Shown here piece after piece: positions 1-7,583 of a stretch of 14,856 nucleotides of DNA. Source of the DNA: CAYZMS01 sp964479625 (GTDB taxonomy: Bacteria; Bacteroidota; Bacteroidia; Chitinophagales; Saprospiraceae); the NCBI GenBank assembly GCA_964479625.1, contig CAYZMS010000053.1, positions 1 to 14,856 of the forward strand, given 5' to 3'. Below the pieces are notes generated by a model. It saw only the letters and a list, made by a program, of their open reading frames with translations, ran no database searches and had not been told where the DNA came from. Made by a program: the position numbers and the translations under genes. Numbering within the stretch: the first letter of the stretch is position 1; each line of letters opens with the position of its first letter.

Positions 1-1018
1 CCGGTATACCCCCTATGTTGAAACCAACTACCGGGGTGCCACAGGCCAGGCTTTCCATGACGGTATTGGGTAGGTTGTCTTCTCTGGAAGGGATGACGAA
101 AAGATCAGCTGCGGAATATGCCAGTGTTAAAAGGCGTTCATCCGAAATAAATCCTAAAAAATTCAAACCTTCCAATTTATCAATCTCTTGTTTTTTTACT
201 TTTCCTATTATTGCCAATGATAGTTCTTTCTTATCTATGCTTGATAAAGCATTGATTAAAATATCAAACCCCTTTCGGTAATTAGAAACCCTTTCTGCTA
301 CAAAAAGAATTACCTTTTTATTAGCTGGCAACCCAAAAACCTGTCTCGAAAATTGCTTATCAAAAGACTGGAATTTTTGAGTATTTAATCCATTAGGAAT
401 AATAGTATGGGGAAATCGTCCCAGTATATCACTTGATAAAGAAGACTTTTTTAACCAATTTGAAAGGGGAACAATAGTTAAATTGTTAGCCTCCCTAATT
501 GCTTTTTCTTTGATTAAATGATTTTCCAATTCGATCCTTTTGAATTCGTTTTGATTACGTTCAAGATCGCCTCGGTAGTGAAATCCACCCATAAAAGGAT
601 TCATATCATGGAGAGTCCAAACGATTGGCTTGTTAACTTTCGAAAAAAATGAAGGCCAATCTAAGAAGTTTGCAACCCAATGTAGATGTATAATATCTGC
701 TTCCTTTATCAAGTTGGATTTTAAAAGATTGAATTCAGTTCTTGGGAATGAAAAGATTTCATAGTTGCCTTCATAGCGTCTTAACTTTCTCTTATTCCAA
801 TCTGATCTGAAAATTGGGAAACCTAATTTCTGGGCTATTTTGAATCCTATATATCTCTGAGGGCTTGGAGGGACAAATACCTTCTCTACCTGATCGTTTT
901 TATGCTCCAGGCATAAAAATGTAGAATTTATCTTTTTACTTAAAAGGCTTTCATGTAGACGAATTGCTGCTTTTCCCGCCCCCCCTTTGCAAGATTTAGA
1001 AATTTGTAAAATCTTCAT
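1..1018 (-). CDS. Family 4 glycosyltransferase, C-terminus cut by window edge
   Basis: I translated this frame by hand: it is open for 339 codons from an ATG and runs off the window at position 1, so the C-terminus is missing. The protein should transfer a sugar from a nucleotide-sugar donor to the growing glycan at the inner membrane. The N-terminus (MKILQISKSCKGGAGKAA) is a GT-B opening with a glycine-rich loop at about residues 11-16. LHWVANF and WTLHDMNPF follow around residues 100-130. The donor half carries VAERVSNYRKGFDIL and then SREDNLPNTVMESLACGTPVV at about 312-332. This is the GT4 EX7E region, with Asp in place of the first Glu. Its ATG overlaps the TGA of the sulfotransferase gene before it (ATGA), implying translational coupling. 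The gene is AT-rich like its neighbours. GT4 membership is clear, but donor and linkage cannot be read from the sequence. Confidence 0.9.
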   Translation of the reverse strand, partial: MKILQISKSCKGGAGKAAIRLHESLLSKKINSTFLCLEHKNDQVEKVFVPPSPQRYIGFKIAQKLGFPIFRSDWNKRKLRRYEGNYEIFSFPRTEFNLLKSNLIKEADIIHLHWVANFLDWPSFFSKVNKPIVWTLHDMNPFMGGFHYRGDLERNQNEFKRIELENHLIKEKAIREANNLTIVPLSNWLKKSSLSSDILGRFPHTIIPNGLNTQKFQSFDKQFSRQVFGLPANKKVILFVAERVSNYRKGFDILINALSSIDKKELSLAIIGKVKKQEIDKLEGLNFLGFISDERLLTLAYSAADLFVIPSREDNLPNTVMESLACGTPVVGFNIGGIP

Positions 1019-1743
1019 TTCCTAGCAAAGGTATATTTGAATTTTTCGATATCGGTAGAATAAACTTCATGAACAATATTTTTCATTTCCGTACTGTAAA
1101 AATCTCGGAAATTCTTTTTTTTTCCTGATGCATTTTTGTGGATTAGTTTGGCGTTTATACCAATTTTATGGCAAATGAAACGGAAGTCCTGATCTAAAGA
1201 TTCAAATTTTCCAATAAAATCCACAGGAATATGATCATTCTTATCAGTGAGAAACCAGTTTTGAGGATAAAAGTGAATTCCCTTGAAAATATTTTCTTGG
1301 GTAACCCATTGATGGACGAACTGTTCAAAGGTATCAAATTTATCGATATGGATTTCAGCCCACTCAGCATCCTTATTGTGTAAACCGCCCCTTTTGAGAA
1401 AATTAAAAGCAGAAAATAATCGATCCCAAGGGTTACGAACAAAGGAAAATTTGAAATATTGATTAAATGTACGGGAAGGGAAAATATCCTGGTAATTTTT
1501 TACACTTTTGTGAACTCCTGCAGAATTACCAAACAAAGCATGGGTCACAGATATTCCGGCAGTTTTAGGAATATGAATAAAAATACAGCGGTAATAATCA
1601 AATGGAGCTAATGAGTAATAATGCCCTGGGTTTTTTTGGTCAAATTTGATAAATTTCCTCCGACTCAGTTGTATCCTTCTAAATTCATAGATGGAAGGAA
1701 AAGTCTTTTTTATTACTTTTTTGAATAGGGTTTTGTTTTTCAT
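1015..1743 (-). CDS. Sulfotransferase, Sulfotransfer_2-like family
   Basis: This predicted PAPS-dependent sulfotransferase has 242 residues and probably sulfates the polysaccharide made by this locus. The 5'-phosphosulfate-binding loop is HIPKTAGIS at residues 57-65. The 3'-phosphate motif is FVRNPWDRLFSAF at 101-113, with Arg103 and Ser111 in the usual binding positions. PQNWFL (160-165) and the DFIGKFESL block (175-183) also match bacterial and HNK-1-type carbohydrate sulfotransferases. No signal peptide or membrane segment is evident, so action is likely cytoplasmic, before export. ATGA overlaps join it to genes on both sides: its ATG overlaps the stop of the other sulfotransferase gene, and its TGA overlaps the start of the glycosyltransferase. 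The family call is firm; the acceptor sugar is unknown. Confidence 0.9.
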   Translation of the reverse strand: MKNKTLFKKVIKKTFPSIYEFRRIQLSRRKFIKFDQKNPGHYYSLAPFDYYRCIFIHIPKTAGISVTHALFGNSAGVHKSVKNYQDIFPSRTFNQYFKFSFVRNPWDRLFSAFNFLKRGGLHNKDAEWAEIHIDKFDTFEQFVHQWVTQENIFKGIHFYPQNWFLTDKNDHIPVDFIGKFESLDQDFRFICHKIGINAKLIHKNASGKKKNFRDFYSTEMKNIVHEVYSTDIEKFKYTFARK

Positions 1744-2498
1744 AAATAACCAAATTGACGCAACATTGGCCCAGCCTCTTTATTAAAATAAGCTATCAAG
1801 TTGGAGGGCATTTCTTCTTGATATCCACCGATTTTGCCTTTTCGAATAAAGTTTTTGCCACTCTTCCAATTCGGATTCTTATCCCATAGAACATGAGCTT
1901 CTTTTCTTTTCATATTGGCAAAAGAGCAATTTTGGATTACCTCTGTCAGAAATGATGTTCTTCGTGACCAACCTATAAAATCACAAACCTTTTGGAGTTC
2001 CTCTAAGGGTTTTTCCTGTAAGTCTTCATATCGGACAATGATTATTTCTGCATTGTGAGGATTTTCTAACCATGCTTTAGCATGCTCATGCCATTTACAA
2101 GGAAAGACATGTTTCCCCTGCTTCACCATTTCTTCTAAATTAACTTTTTTCCCCATACCATGGTGCATAGCATGATAGGAAACCATAACGTCTCGGCCAT
2201 CCCTTATTAAGTGAATGACTCTTTTCATCCTTTTTTGAGGAAGGTGGTGGCTTTTAAAAACACAAATGTCATCAAATCGTCTATAGTGAGATACCTGATG
2301 TACGTCTGGGGTTAACTCTCTCACTAGGCGGTTAGAAACGTACTCCATCGTCATTCCAAAGTGTACTCCAGTCATAAGGTGTTGCATCCAGGTATTTCCG
2401 GATTTTGGGAAGCCAGCGATGAAAATATCGTTTTCAGAGTATTTTTGGATTTGGACATACTGACTGTTGTCATGTCTAATTTTTTTTCGCAGTATCAT
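1740..2498 (-). CDS. Sulfotransferase, Sulfotransfer_1-like family
   Basis: This predicted cytosolic-type PAPS sulfotransferase has 252 residues from the ATG chosen here. The 5'-PSB loop is FPKSGNTW at 30-37. KSHHLP (82-87) supplies a possible catalytic His. The 3'-PB motif RDGRDVMVSYH spans 99-109. Near the C-terminus RKGKIGGY (219-226) corresponds to the family's RKGxxGDW, but with Gly-Tyr in place of Asp-Trp. A TTG four codons upstream (at 2510) would add four residues and overlap the preceding open frame by 7 nt. I prefer the ATG at 2498, which sits 5 nt after that frame's stop. The gene's TGA overlaps the ATG of the next sulfotransferase (ATGA), so the two distinct sulfotransferase types appear coupled. 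The substrate is presumably the exported glycan or its lipid-linked precursor. Confidence 0.9.
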   Translation of the reverse strand: MILRKKIRHDNSQYVQIQKYSENDIFIAGFPKSGNTWMQHLMTGVHFGMTMEYVSNRLVRELTPDVHQVSHYRRFDDICVFKSHHLPQKRMKRVIHLIRDGRDVMVSYHAMHHGMGKKVNLEEMVKQGKHVFPCKWHEHAKAWLENPHNAEIIIVRYEDLQEKPLEELQKVCDFIGWSRRTSFLTEVIQNCSFANMKRKEAHVLWDKNPNWKSGKNFIRKGKIGGYQEEMPSNLIAYFNKEAGPMLRQFGYL

Positions 2499-2503
2499 AG
2501 ATT

Positions 2504-2941
2504 TTAGCAATTAAATATTTCCCAATCCAAAATTGGAGCTATAATGCCAGGGCTAATATGTTGATCTAACTGTCCAGATGTTATTGTTTTTTCTATGTAA
2601 AACTTAAAAATAGTAGTCTTTTTTAGCAACTCTTTGACTCCTGGGCAACCCGCCTGGATCTGAATATAATATTTCCCATGATTAAATATGTTTTTTGGAA
2701 AGTTTACAGTTGAGACGTAATCTTCCCTATTTTTGATGGGAGGTTCTTTTGATTGGGTGCTCGAAAAAAATAGAATATCACCTGCAGAAGTAATTATGGA
2801 AATATTTATTCTCATATTTATAATTTTCTTGAGAAGGCGGTAGTGAATTTCAAGCTTTATACTTTCATCTGATTTAAAGTTTGCGGCGATTGATTCGTTT
2901 TCTTTTTTTAGAAAGCCGTTTCTAAAAATAATATCCTTATT
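2504..2941 (-). pseudogene. Orphan Wzt C-terminal (Wzt_C-like) domain, no recognisable start
   Basis: The frame is open from a TGA at 3040-3038 down to a TAA at 2506-2504. It reads like a complete carbohydrate-binding C-terminal domain of an O-antigen/polysaccharide ABC ATPase. It opens with KDIIFRNGFLKKENESIAANF, continues through FKSDESIKLEIHYRL and ISIITSAGDILFFSS, and ends HISPGIIAPILDWEIFNC, which resembles the usual end of a Wzt_C domain. No ATPase domain precedes it. The first in-frame ATG (2815) lies well inside the domain, and upstream I find no ATG, GTG or TTG. Its 5' end overlaps the methyltransferase stop in the +1 frame, next to a run of seven A. It could be a relict of an older wzt tail, a domain fused to the methyltransferase through a lost frame, or a protein with a rare ATT start. 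A 103-residue protein from 2815 would be truncated. Domain identity is by pattern only. Confidence 0.65.
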
Positions 2942-3668
2942 CTGATTTGTTTTTTTCGTTAAATCTTTTTTGCCATCGATTCCAACTTTTCTGGAAAAAT
3001 CGGATAAATAGTTTTGAATGCATTTGGGATTGGAGGCTCAAATTATCATATGCAGCATTTTGGGCTTTGTTGTAAACTTTAAAATTGGTTGAGCCTTTAT
3101 TTATCAAAAATTGATTGTTAGGGAGTAAGTAAATCTCTTTGTTCATAGCTTCTGCAAAATAAATAACGAATGGGAAAACTAAAGTAGGTTCATACTTTTC
3201 GCCATGTTGCCATATCCGCCCGCAAAGATCGTCTCCACCAATGAACCCGTTCGAATTAACTTTAGGCCACATACGTATTAAATCAATACTTATTCCCCGT
3301 AAGGTATGATCGCCATCTATGTAAGCTAAATCAACACTATCGCTTTTTATGTCTTCAGACACTTCAAGAGTAGTTCCTCGTAGAACTACTCTTTTATGGG
3401 CAGCAAACTGGGTTTTGTCCATTGCTTCTTGGTAAAAGTTATTGAAAGCTTTGTTATCCTTATTTGCGGGTTTATTCCAGTTATCGAGGCTTCTCCATGA
3501 GTCTAACATTATATAGTCAGTAATATTAGGACAGTTTTTTAAAATATTATGCGCAAAGTATCCTTTGTATACTCCAAGTTCTAAAATTTTTTTCAGGTTG
3601 TTTATTGCTATAAAACTTATCCAAAAATTAATTCTTGAAGTAAAATCGTATTTCTCTAGACTTTCCAT
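2937..3668 (-). CDS. Class I SAM-dependent methyltransferase (Methyltransf_24-like)
   Basis: This 243-residue protein has a Rossmann-type methyltransferase core. Motif I is ILELGVYKGYFA (28-39) and an acidic LDSW follows the second strand (55-58). YIDGDHTLRG (116-125) and GFIGGDD (141-147) are the metal/acid motifs usual in the Methyltransf_24 group. The C-terminal 50 residues are basic and aromatic and have no clear motif. The gene starts 9 nt after the wzt stop, so the two are likely co-translated. In some ABC-exported O antigens (the E. coli O8/O9a type) a methyl-containing cap ends the chain and the Wzt C-terminal domain recognises it. A methyltransferase directly after wzt makes a capping role possible here, but that is an inference from position. 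Methylation of an internal sugar is equally compatible. Confidence 0.85.
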   Translation of the reverse strand: MESLEKYDFTSRINFWISFIAINNLKKILELGVYKGYFAHNILKNCPNITDYIMLDSWRSLDNWNKPANKDNKAFNNFYQEAMDKTQFAAHKRVVLRGTTLEVSEDIKSDSVDLAYIDGDHTLRGISIDLIRMWPKVNSNGFIGGDDLCGRIWQHGEKYEPTLVFPFVIYFAEAMNKEIYLLPNNQFLINKGSTNFKVYNKAQNAAYDNLSLQSQMHSKLFIRFFQKSWNRWQKRFNEKNKSE

Positions 3669-3677
3669 GGAGAGGAT

Positions 3678-4976
3678 TTAAGAGGTTATGAAATAATTTA
3701 CCGGTGTAGTGATGAACCCCCATCTCCCATCGGTAACTCTACCACTAATTTCTTTTTCATCGTATACGATATTCATGATTTCTAAGGTTGTCAAATGGTC
3801 AATTCGTTGCAGATCGATTTTTAAACTATTTCTGAAGTGTATACTTACAGAATATGACCCGTTTAAAAATTTTGGTAAAGTAAAAAGTATTTTTATAGTT
3901 TTTCTCTCGCCCTCTTTTAGATCTAATGTGAAGTTTTCATCCGTTCCTTTTGTTATTACTAAGCGAGTTCCATCTTTACCTTCTATTCTCACTACAGGGA
4001 ATAACCCCTTAACTCCTACAGGGCTACAGATAGATAAATTTAGCGCGAAAGGTTCTCCAATTAATAACTGATTTGTTATTTTTTCTTTACTGTTAGTGAT
4101 ATAAAATTCTCGTAAAAAAGAATTTGATGTTTTACTGTTATGTGAACCCGTGTTAAGGAAATCTATTTTTCCTGAATCTTTTTTCTCGTTTTGGTGAATA
4201 TAATTCAAAACTGTTTGGTCACTTGGCCCTCGATATATAATTCTTCCTTTTTTTAAAAGTATAGTTTCATTACAAAGACTTTTTACTGCATTCATATTAT
4301 GACTCACAAACAGTACGGTTCTGCCTTGTCCGCTGCTCACTTCTTCCATTTTGCCCAGGCATTTGCGTTGAAAATCGGCATCGCCCACGGCCAGTACCTC
4401 GTCAACGATCAGGATCTCGGGGTCCAGGTGGGCGGCTACGCTAAAGGCCAGGCGCACCGTCATACCGGAGGAATAGAATTTCACCGGGGTGTCGATGTGT
4501 TGAGCGATGCCGGCAAATTCTACGATCTCCTCAAATTTGGCGTCGATCTCCCGTTTGCGCATGCCTAGTATGGTACCGTTCATATAGACGTTGTCGCGGC
4601 CGGTGAGCTCGGGGTGGAAGCCGGTACCCACCTCCAGCAGGGAACTCACCCGGCCCTTGATCTCAATGCGGCCGGTGGTGGGCTCGGTAATGCGGCTTAA
4701 AATCTTGAGCAGGGTGCTTTTTCCGGCCCCGTTGTGCCCGATGATGCCCAGTACTTCGCCCTGCTGCACTTCAAAATTGATGTCACGCAGGGCCCAAAAC
4801 TCAGTGGGGTCGTTGCTCTCCTGAAAGTTTTTCATACGCGCGATGCGCTGGAAGTTCCTTATGGGGTAGGTGGCCGTGCGCTTGAGTTGCTCGGCAAAGG
4901 TCTTGGCCTGTTCTTCCCGGGCCCCAATTCGGTAGCGCTTGGAGATGTCGGTAACTTTTATGACTGGTTCTGGCAT
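3678..4976 (-). CDS. wzt: Polysaccharide ABC transporter ATPase with C-terminal glycan-binding domain
   Basis: This 432-residue Wzt-type protein powers export of a finished lipid-linked glycan through the Wzm permease. Residues 1 to about 265 are the ATPase: Walker A GHNGAGKST (80-88), signature YSSGM (168-172), Walker B ILIVDEV (188-194), D-loop VGDADF, and H-loop His226 in FVSHN. Residues about 270-432 form a beta-rich Wzt_C-like domain with LNLSICSPVG and FPVVRIEGKDGT; this part normally selects the glycan end-group. Base composition changes sharply inside the gene. The codons for the ATPase are G+C-rich like wzc. From about position 4310 (residue 222, beside the H-loop) the rest is AT-rich like the downstream cassette. 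The gene therefore looks like a chimera of a resident ATPase and an imported specificity domain. The ATG at 4976 fits the family's N-terminus. The partner wzm lies on the far side of wzc. Confidence 0.95.
   Translation of the reverse strand: MPEPVIKVTDISKRYRIGAREEQAKTFAEQLKRTATYPIRNFQRIARMKNFQESNDPTEFWALRDINFEVQQGEVLGIIGHNGAGKSTLLKILSRITEPTTGRIEIKGRVSSLLEVGTGFHPELTGRDNVYMNGTILGMRKREIDAKFEEIVEFAGIAQHIDTPVKFYSSGMTVRLAFSVAAHLDPEILIVDEVLAVGDADFQRKCLGKMEEVSSGQGRTVLFVSHNMNAVKSLCNETILLKKGRIIYRGPSDQTVLNYIHQNEKKDSGKIDFLNTGSHNSKTSNSFLREFYITNSKEKITNQLLIGEPFALNLSICSPVGVKGLFPVVRIEGKDGTRLVITKGTDENFTLDLKEGERKTIKILFTLPKFLNGSYSVSIHFRNSLKIDLQRIDHLTTLEIMNIVYDEKEISGRVTDGRWGFITTPVNYFITS
4300..4330. other. Base-composition breakpoint inside wzt
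   Basis: Hand counts of 60-base lines give about 22% G+C at 4081-4140, 30% at 4261-4320, 52% at 4321-4380 and 67% at 4381-4440. Genes below this point stay AT-rich to the window edge (30% at 1081-1140). Above it they stay G+C-rich (65% at 5401-5460). The switch is the likely right-hand junction of an exchanged cassette. The exact breakpoint cannot be fixed without related genomes. Confidence 0.7.
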
Positions 4977-5044
4977 GTTGGCTTGTTAGCGTTTTGCTGC
5001 ATTGGATAATTCCTAAGGAAGCTTGAGGTATTTTTTAGTTTGGG

Positions 5045-5072
5045 GGCTAAAGTCAAGGTTGCTCCTTTAGCC
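5045..5072. other. Inverted repeat in the wzc-wzt gap
   Basis: GGCTAAAG (5045-5052) and CTTTAGCC (5065-5072) form a perfect 8-bp stem around a 12-nt loop. It lies midway in the 185-base gap between the wzc stop and the wzt start. No T-tract follows on either strand, so it is not a classic intrinsic terminator. It might be an RNA hairpin that tunes wzt expression or protects the message end, or it may have no function. No convincing gene is present in this gap. Confidence 0.4.
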
Positions 5073-5161
5073 ATTGGCGATTTGCGAAAAGTTAAGCTCA
5101 GGTTGCGGCTTAAGGCGCATGGGTTCCCCCATACACCACCTACTTTCAATCGGCACAACGG

Positions 5162-7522
5162 TCATCGCCTAATGGGCCAGCTTTTGCGCTTTGGGGTATC
5201 CTCCTGGTAGTATCCGGCTCCGTAGCCATAACCATAGCCGTAGCCTCCGTAGCCATAGATGCCACGGGCTTTGACGCCGTTGAGCAATATGCCCATATTG
5301 GGCAGTTTTTGTTTTTGAAAGATCTCTTCTATACCCTCCAGCAACTGGGTGGTGGTTTTTCCCTGGCGGGTGACCAATATGCTGAGGTCAGTATGGGGGC
5401 CGAGTAGCAGGGCATCGGTGACCAGGCCGATGGGGGCGGTGTCGACCAGGATGAAATCGTAGTGCTGGCGCAATTCGGCGAAAAGTTCGTCGACCCTGGA
5501 ACCAGTGAGCAGGTCGGCCGGATTGGGGGGAATGACCCCACAATCCAGGAAGTCGATGTTTTCGTAGCCGGGTACGGGCTGTATGAGCTCCTCCAGTTGG
5601 TCCTCACCCACCAGGTAGTTGGTCAGCCCAAGGGGGGGGCGAGTGCCGGTCAGGTAGGTTCCCATTTTGGGCTTTCGAAGGTCCATCCCCAGCAGGATGA
5701 CCTTTTTCCCGCTCAGGGCCAGGCTGAGCCCCAGGTTGATGGTCACAAAACTTTTGCCTTCTCCGCTGACGCTTGAAGTGACTAATACTACCTGGGTAGT
5801 CTGCTCCTTATTCAAAAAGAAGTTGAGGTTGGTGCGCAGCAGGCGGAATTGCTCGGCTATGGCCGAACGACTGGAACGGGTAATGGCTATCGGCGTTTTG
5901 GTACGACTCTGGGAAATAGTCCCCAGAAAGGGCGTTTGGGTCTTTTTCTGGATGTGATCTTTGGTGTAGATCTTATTGTCGTAATAGTGCCGCATAAAAA
6001 TGACCAGGCCTGGAATCCCAAATCCCAGGGTGAAGGCCAGGAAAAAGATCAAGGGGCGGTTGGGCTTCACCTTGCCGGCATTGGTCATGGAGTTCAATAC
6101 GCGGGTATTGGGTGTTTGGGCCGCTATGCTGAGCGCGGTTTCTTCCCGTTTTTGCAGCAAATAAAGGAACAGTTGCTCCTTGATCTGTTGTTGTCGCATG
6201 ATCTGCAGGAGCTGTCGTTCGTTGGTGGGCACCGACTTAATCTGATCTTCCAAAGGTTGGAGGCGGTCCTGCAGGCTGTTTTTTCGAACCTGGAATTCCC
6301 GTTGTACGGTGGTAATGCCCAGTTCCAGGTTTTGGCGCAGGAAATCCAGTTTTTCATCATTGGTAGCCACTGCTGGGTTTTGAGGCGTGGCGGTTTCGAG
6401 TAATTGATCCCTTTCAAACAAGATCGTATTGTATTCCTGCACCAGGGAGGTCAGGGTCGAAGGCAGGATCTCCGAGCTTAAGGGGAGGGGCTGGTAGCGT
6501 TGGTCCTCGTCGGTAATGGTCTGGTACAATTCTTCCAGCAGGGTCAATTTGAGGTCGAGTTCCATGATCTGCTCATCAATGTATTGTACCTGCTGTAAAA
6601 ACCCGCTGGCCCTTGTACTGGGTTCTACTGGCAATTCATTTGATCGTCGGAAGCCTTCCACTTCTCGTTCCACATCATACAGCTCCCTGGTTATAAAGCC
6701 CAGCCGTTCATCGATGAAGGCCAGGGTTTGTTCTCCGGACCGGTTCTTGTTTTCCAGGATAGAGTTGTCATATGCTCTGATGATGCCATTCATTACATCA
6801 ACGGCCTTTCGGGCTACGGGGTCCCGCATGCTCATGGTAATGACGTTGGATTGCCCTAATCCTTCCAGATTGAGCTTTCCTGCATATCTTCTGGCAATTT
6901 GATCTGGTCGTTCAATTTTTATTTGATGAAGAAAACCCGGGTAGGTTTTTCCAACCAAGTCAATGGTGTAGCGCTGGCCGGCGTATTCGAAAGGCAAGCC
7001 AAAGCGGCAGCGCAGGGTGTCGTCTTCTCCCCGCAACAGGGCAAAGGTATTTTGGTCTTCTATCCGCAATCGAAGGGTTCGGCCGTAAGCCATGGGTATG
7101 CTGTCGACCTCGCTGAGTCGAACGGGCGGATAGGGGTATATTTCAGTGGTCTTGATACGGCCTTCGGTAAAATAGGTAATGTTGATCCCCAGGCTGTCGA
7201 CCACCCGTTGCATCAGGGTAGCCGATTTGAGGATCTGCAGCTCGTTGGCGACATTGCTTCCCCCCTGAAATCCCAGATCCCGGGCAATGATCTGCTCGGA
7301 TATGGGTTGCTGATCGTCTGCATTGATCAGTACACTACCTCTGACTTCATAAATGACGGTAGCATACCGCAACTGTAGCCAGGCAATGGTCCCCCCTATG
7401 AGCAAGCCCAGGGCCAGCCAGTACCAATTGCGCAGGAATAAATTGAACAGCGTCTGCAGTTCGAATTTATCGCTCTGGCTGTGGGCCGGCTGAGGGAATT
7501 GTCCGATTTGGGGGTAATCCAT
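5162..7522 (-). CDS. wzc: Wzc-type polysaccharide co-polymerase with BY-kinase domain
   Basis: This 786-residue inner-membrane protein controls polysaccharide chain length and export and carries a C-terminal tyrosine autokinase. It begins with a cytoplasmic N-terminus, TM1 at about 33-51 and a Wzz-like region at about 55-110. A long periplasmic part follows, with coiled-coil stretches near 265-300 and 310-425. The GNVR-type segment VPTNERQLLQ to LLQKREETAL lies at about 431-464. TM2 is at about 490-510. The kinase has Walker A SVSGEGKS (584-591), Walker A' VILLGMDLRKP (608-618) and Walker B DFILVDTAP (689-697). The tail after residue 755 is Gly/Tyr alternation with eight tyrosines (756, 758, 761, 763, 765, 767, 771, 772), the expected autophosphorylation cluster. 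The CpsB-like phosphatase at 9547-10266 is the likely antagonist and the Wza at 8476-9288 the outer-membrane partner. It lies between the permease and ATPase genes of an ABC exporter, an uncommon setting for a BY-kinase. Confidence 0.95.
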   Translation of the reverse strand: MDYPQIGQFPQPAHSQSDKFELQTLFNLFLRNWYWLALGLLIGGTIAWLQLRYATVIYEVRGSVLINADDQQPISEQIIARDLGFQGGSNVANELQILKSATLMQRVVDSLGINITYFTEGRIKTTEIYPYPPVRLSEVDSIPMAYGRTLRLRIEDQNTFALLRGEDDTLRCRFGLPFEYAGQRYTIDLVGKTYPGFLHQIKIERPDQIARRYAGKLNLEGLGQSNVITMSMRDPVARKAVDVMNGIIRAYDNSILENKNRSGEQTLAFIDERLGFITRELYDVEREVEGFRRSNELPVEPSTRASGFLQQVQYIDEQIMELDLKLTLLEELYQTITDEDQRYQPLPLSSEILPSTLTSLVQEYNTILFERDQLLETATPQNPAVATNDEKLDFLRQNLELGITTVQREFQVRKNSLQDRLQPLEDQIKSVPTNERQLLQIMRQQQIKEQLFLYLLQKREETALSIAAQTPNTRVLNSMTNAGKVKPNRPLIFFLAFTLGFGIPGLVIFMRHYYDNKIYTKDHIQKKTQTPFLGTISQSRTKTPIAITRSSRSAIAEQFRLLRTNLNFFLNKEQTTQVVLVTSSVSGEGKSFVTINLGLSLALSGKKVILLGMDLRKPKMGTYLTGTRPPLGLTNYLVGEDQLEELIQPVPGYENIDFLDCGVIPPNPADLLTGSRVDELFAELRQHYDFILVDTAPIGLVTDALLLGPHTDLSILVTRQGKTTTQLLEGIEEIFQKQKLPNMGILLNGVKARGIYGYGGYGYGYGYGAGYYQEDTPKRKSWPIRR

Positions 7523-7557
7523 TTTTTGGTTTATAGGTTTTTGGTTTAGGGGGGGGA
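7523..7557. repeat. Short G/T-rich repeat tract upstream of wzc
   Basis: The + strand reads GGTTTATAGGTTTTTGG followed by GTTTA-type units and a run of eight G. It directly precedes the wzc start codon on the minus strand, so it forms the leader of that gene. It belongs to the same degenerate family as the tracts at 8428, 9384, 10267, 12424, 13519 and 14672. No Shine-Dalgarno sequence is visible in it. Confidence 0.6.
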
Positions 7558-7583
7558 TTGGGAACTTCTACATTAAAGTTTAT

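Noticed and set aside
1194..1442. 82-codon minus-strand frame inside the Sulfotransfer_2-like gene
   Set aside because: It is an alternative frame inside a gene with clear PAPS motifs, and its hydrophobic look follows from AT-rich codons.
2937..2975. A classic -1 slippery heptamer (A AAA AAC) near the end of the methyltransferase gene
   Set aside because: A -1 shift there meets a stop after about a dozen codons. The Wzt_C-like domain lies in the +1 frame, so this site cannot join the two.
4958..5158. 66-codon minus-strand frame in the wzc-wzt gap
   Set aside because: It overlaps the wzt start in another frame and shows no family motif.
5849..6403. 184-codon open frame on the + strand opposite wzc
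   Set aside because: It is antisense to a well-supported G+C-rich gene and has no recognisable motif. Long antisense frames are expected in such DNA. The same applies to the other + strand frames inside wzc, wza, the dehydrogenase and UXS.
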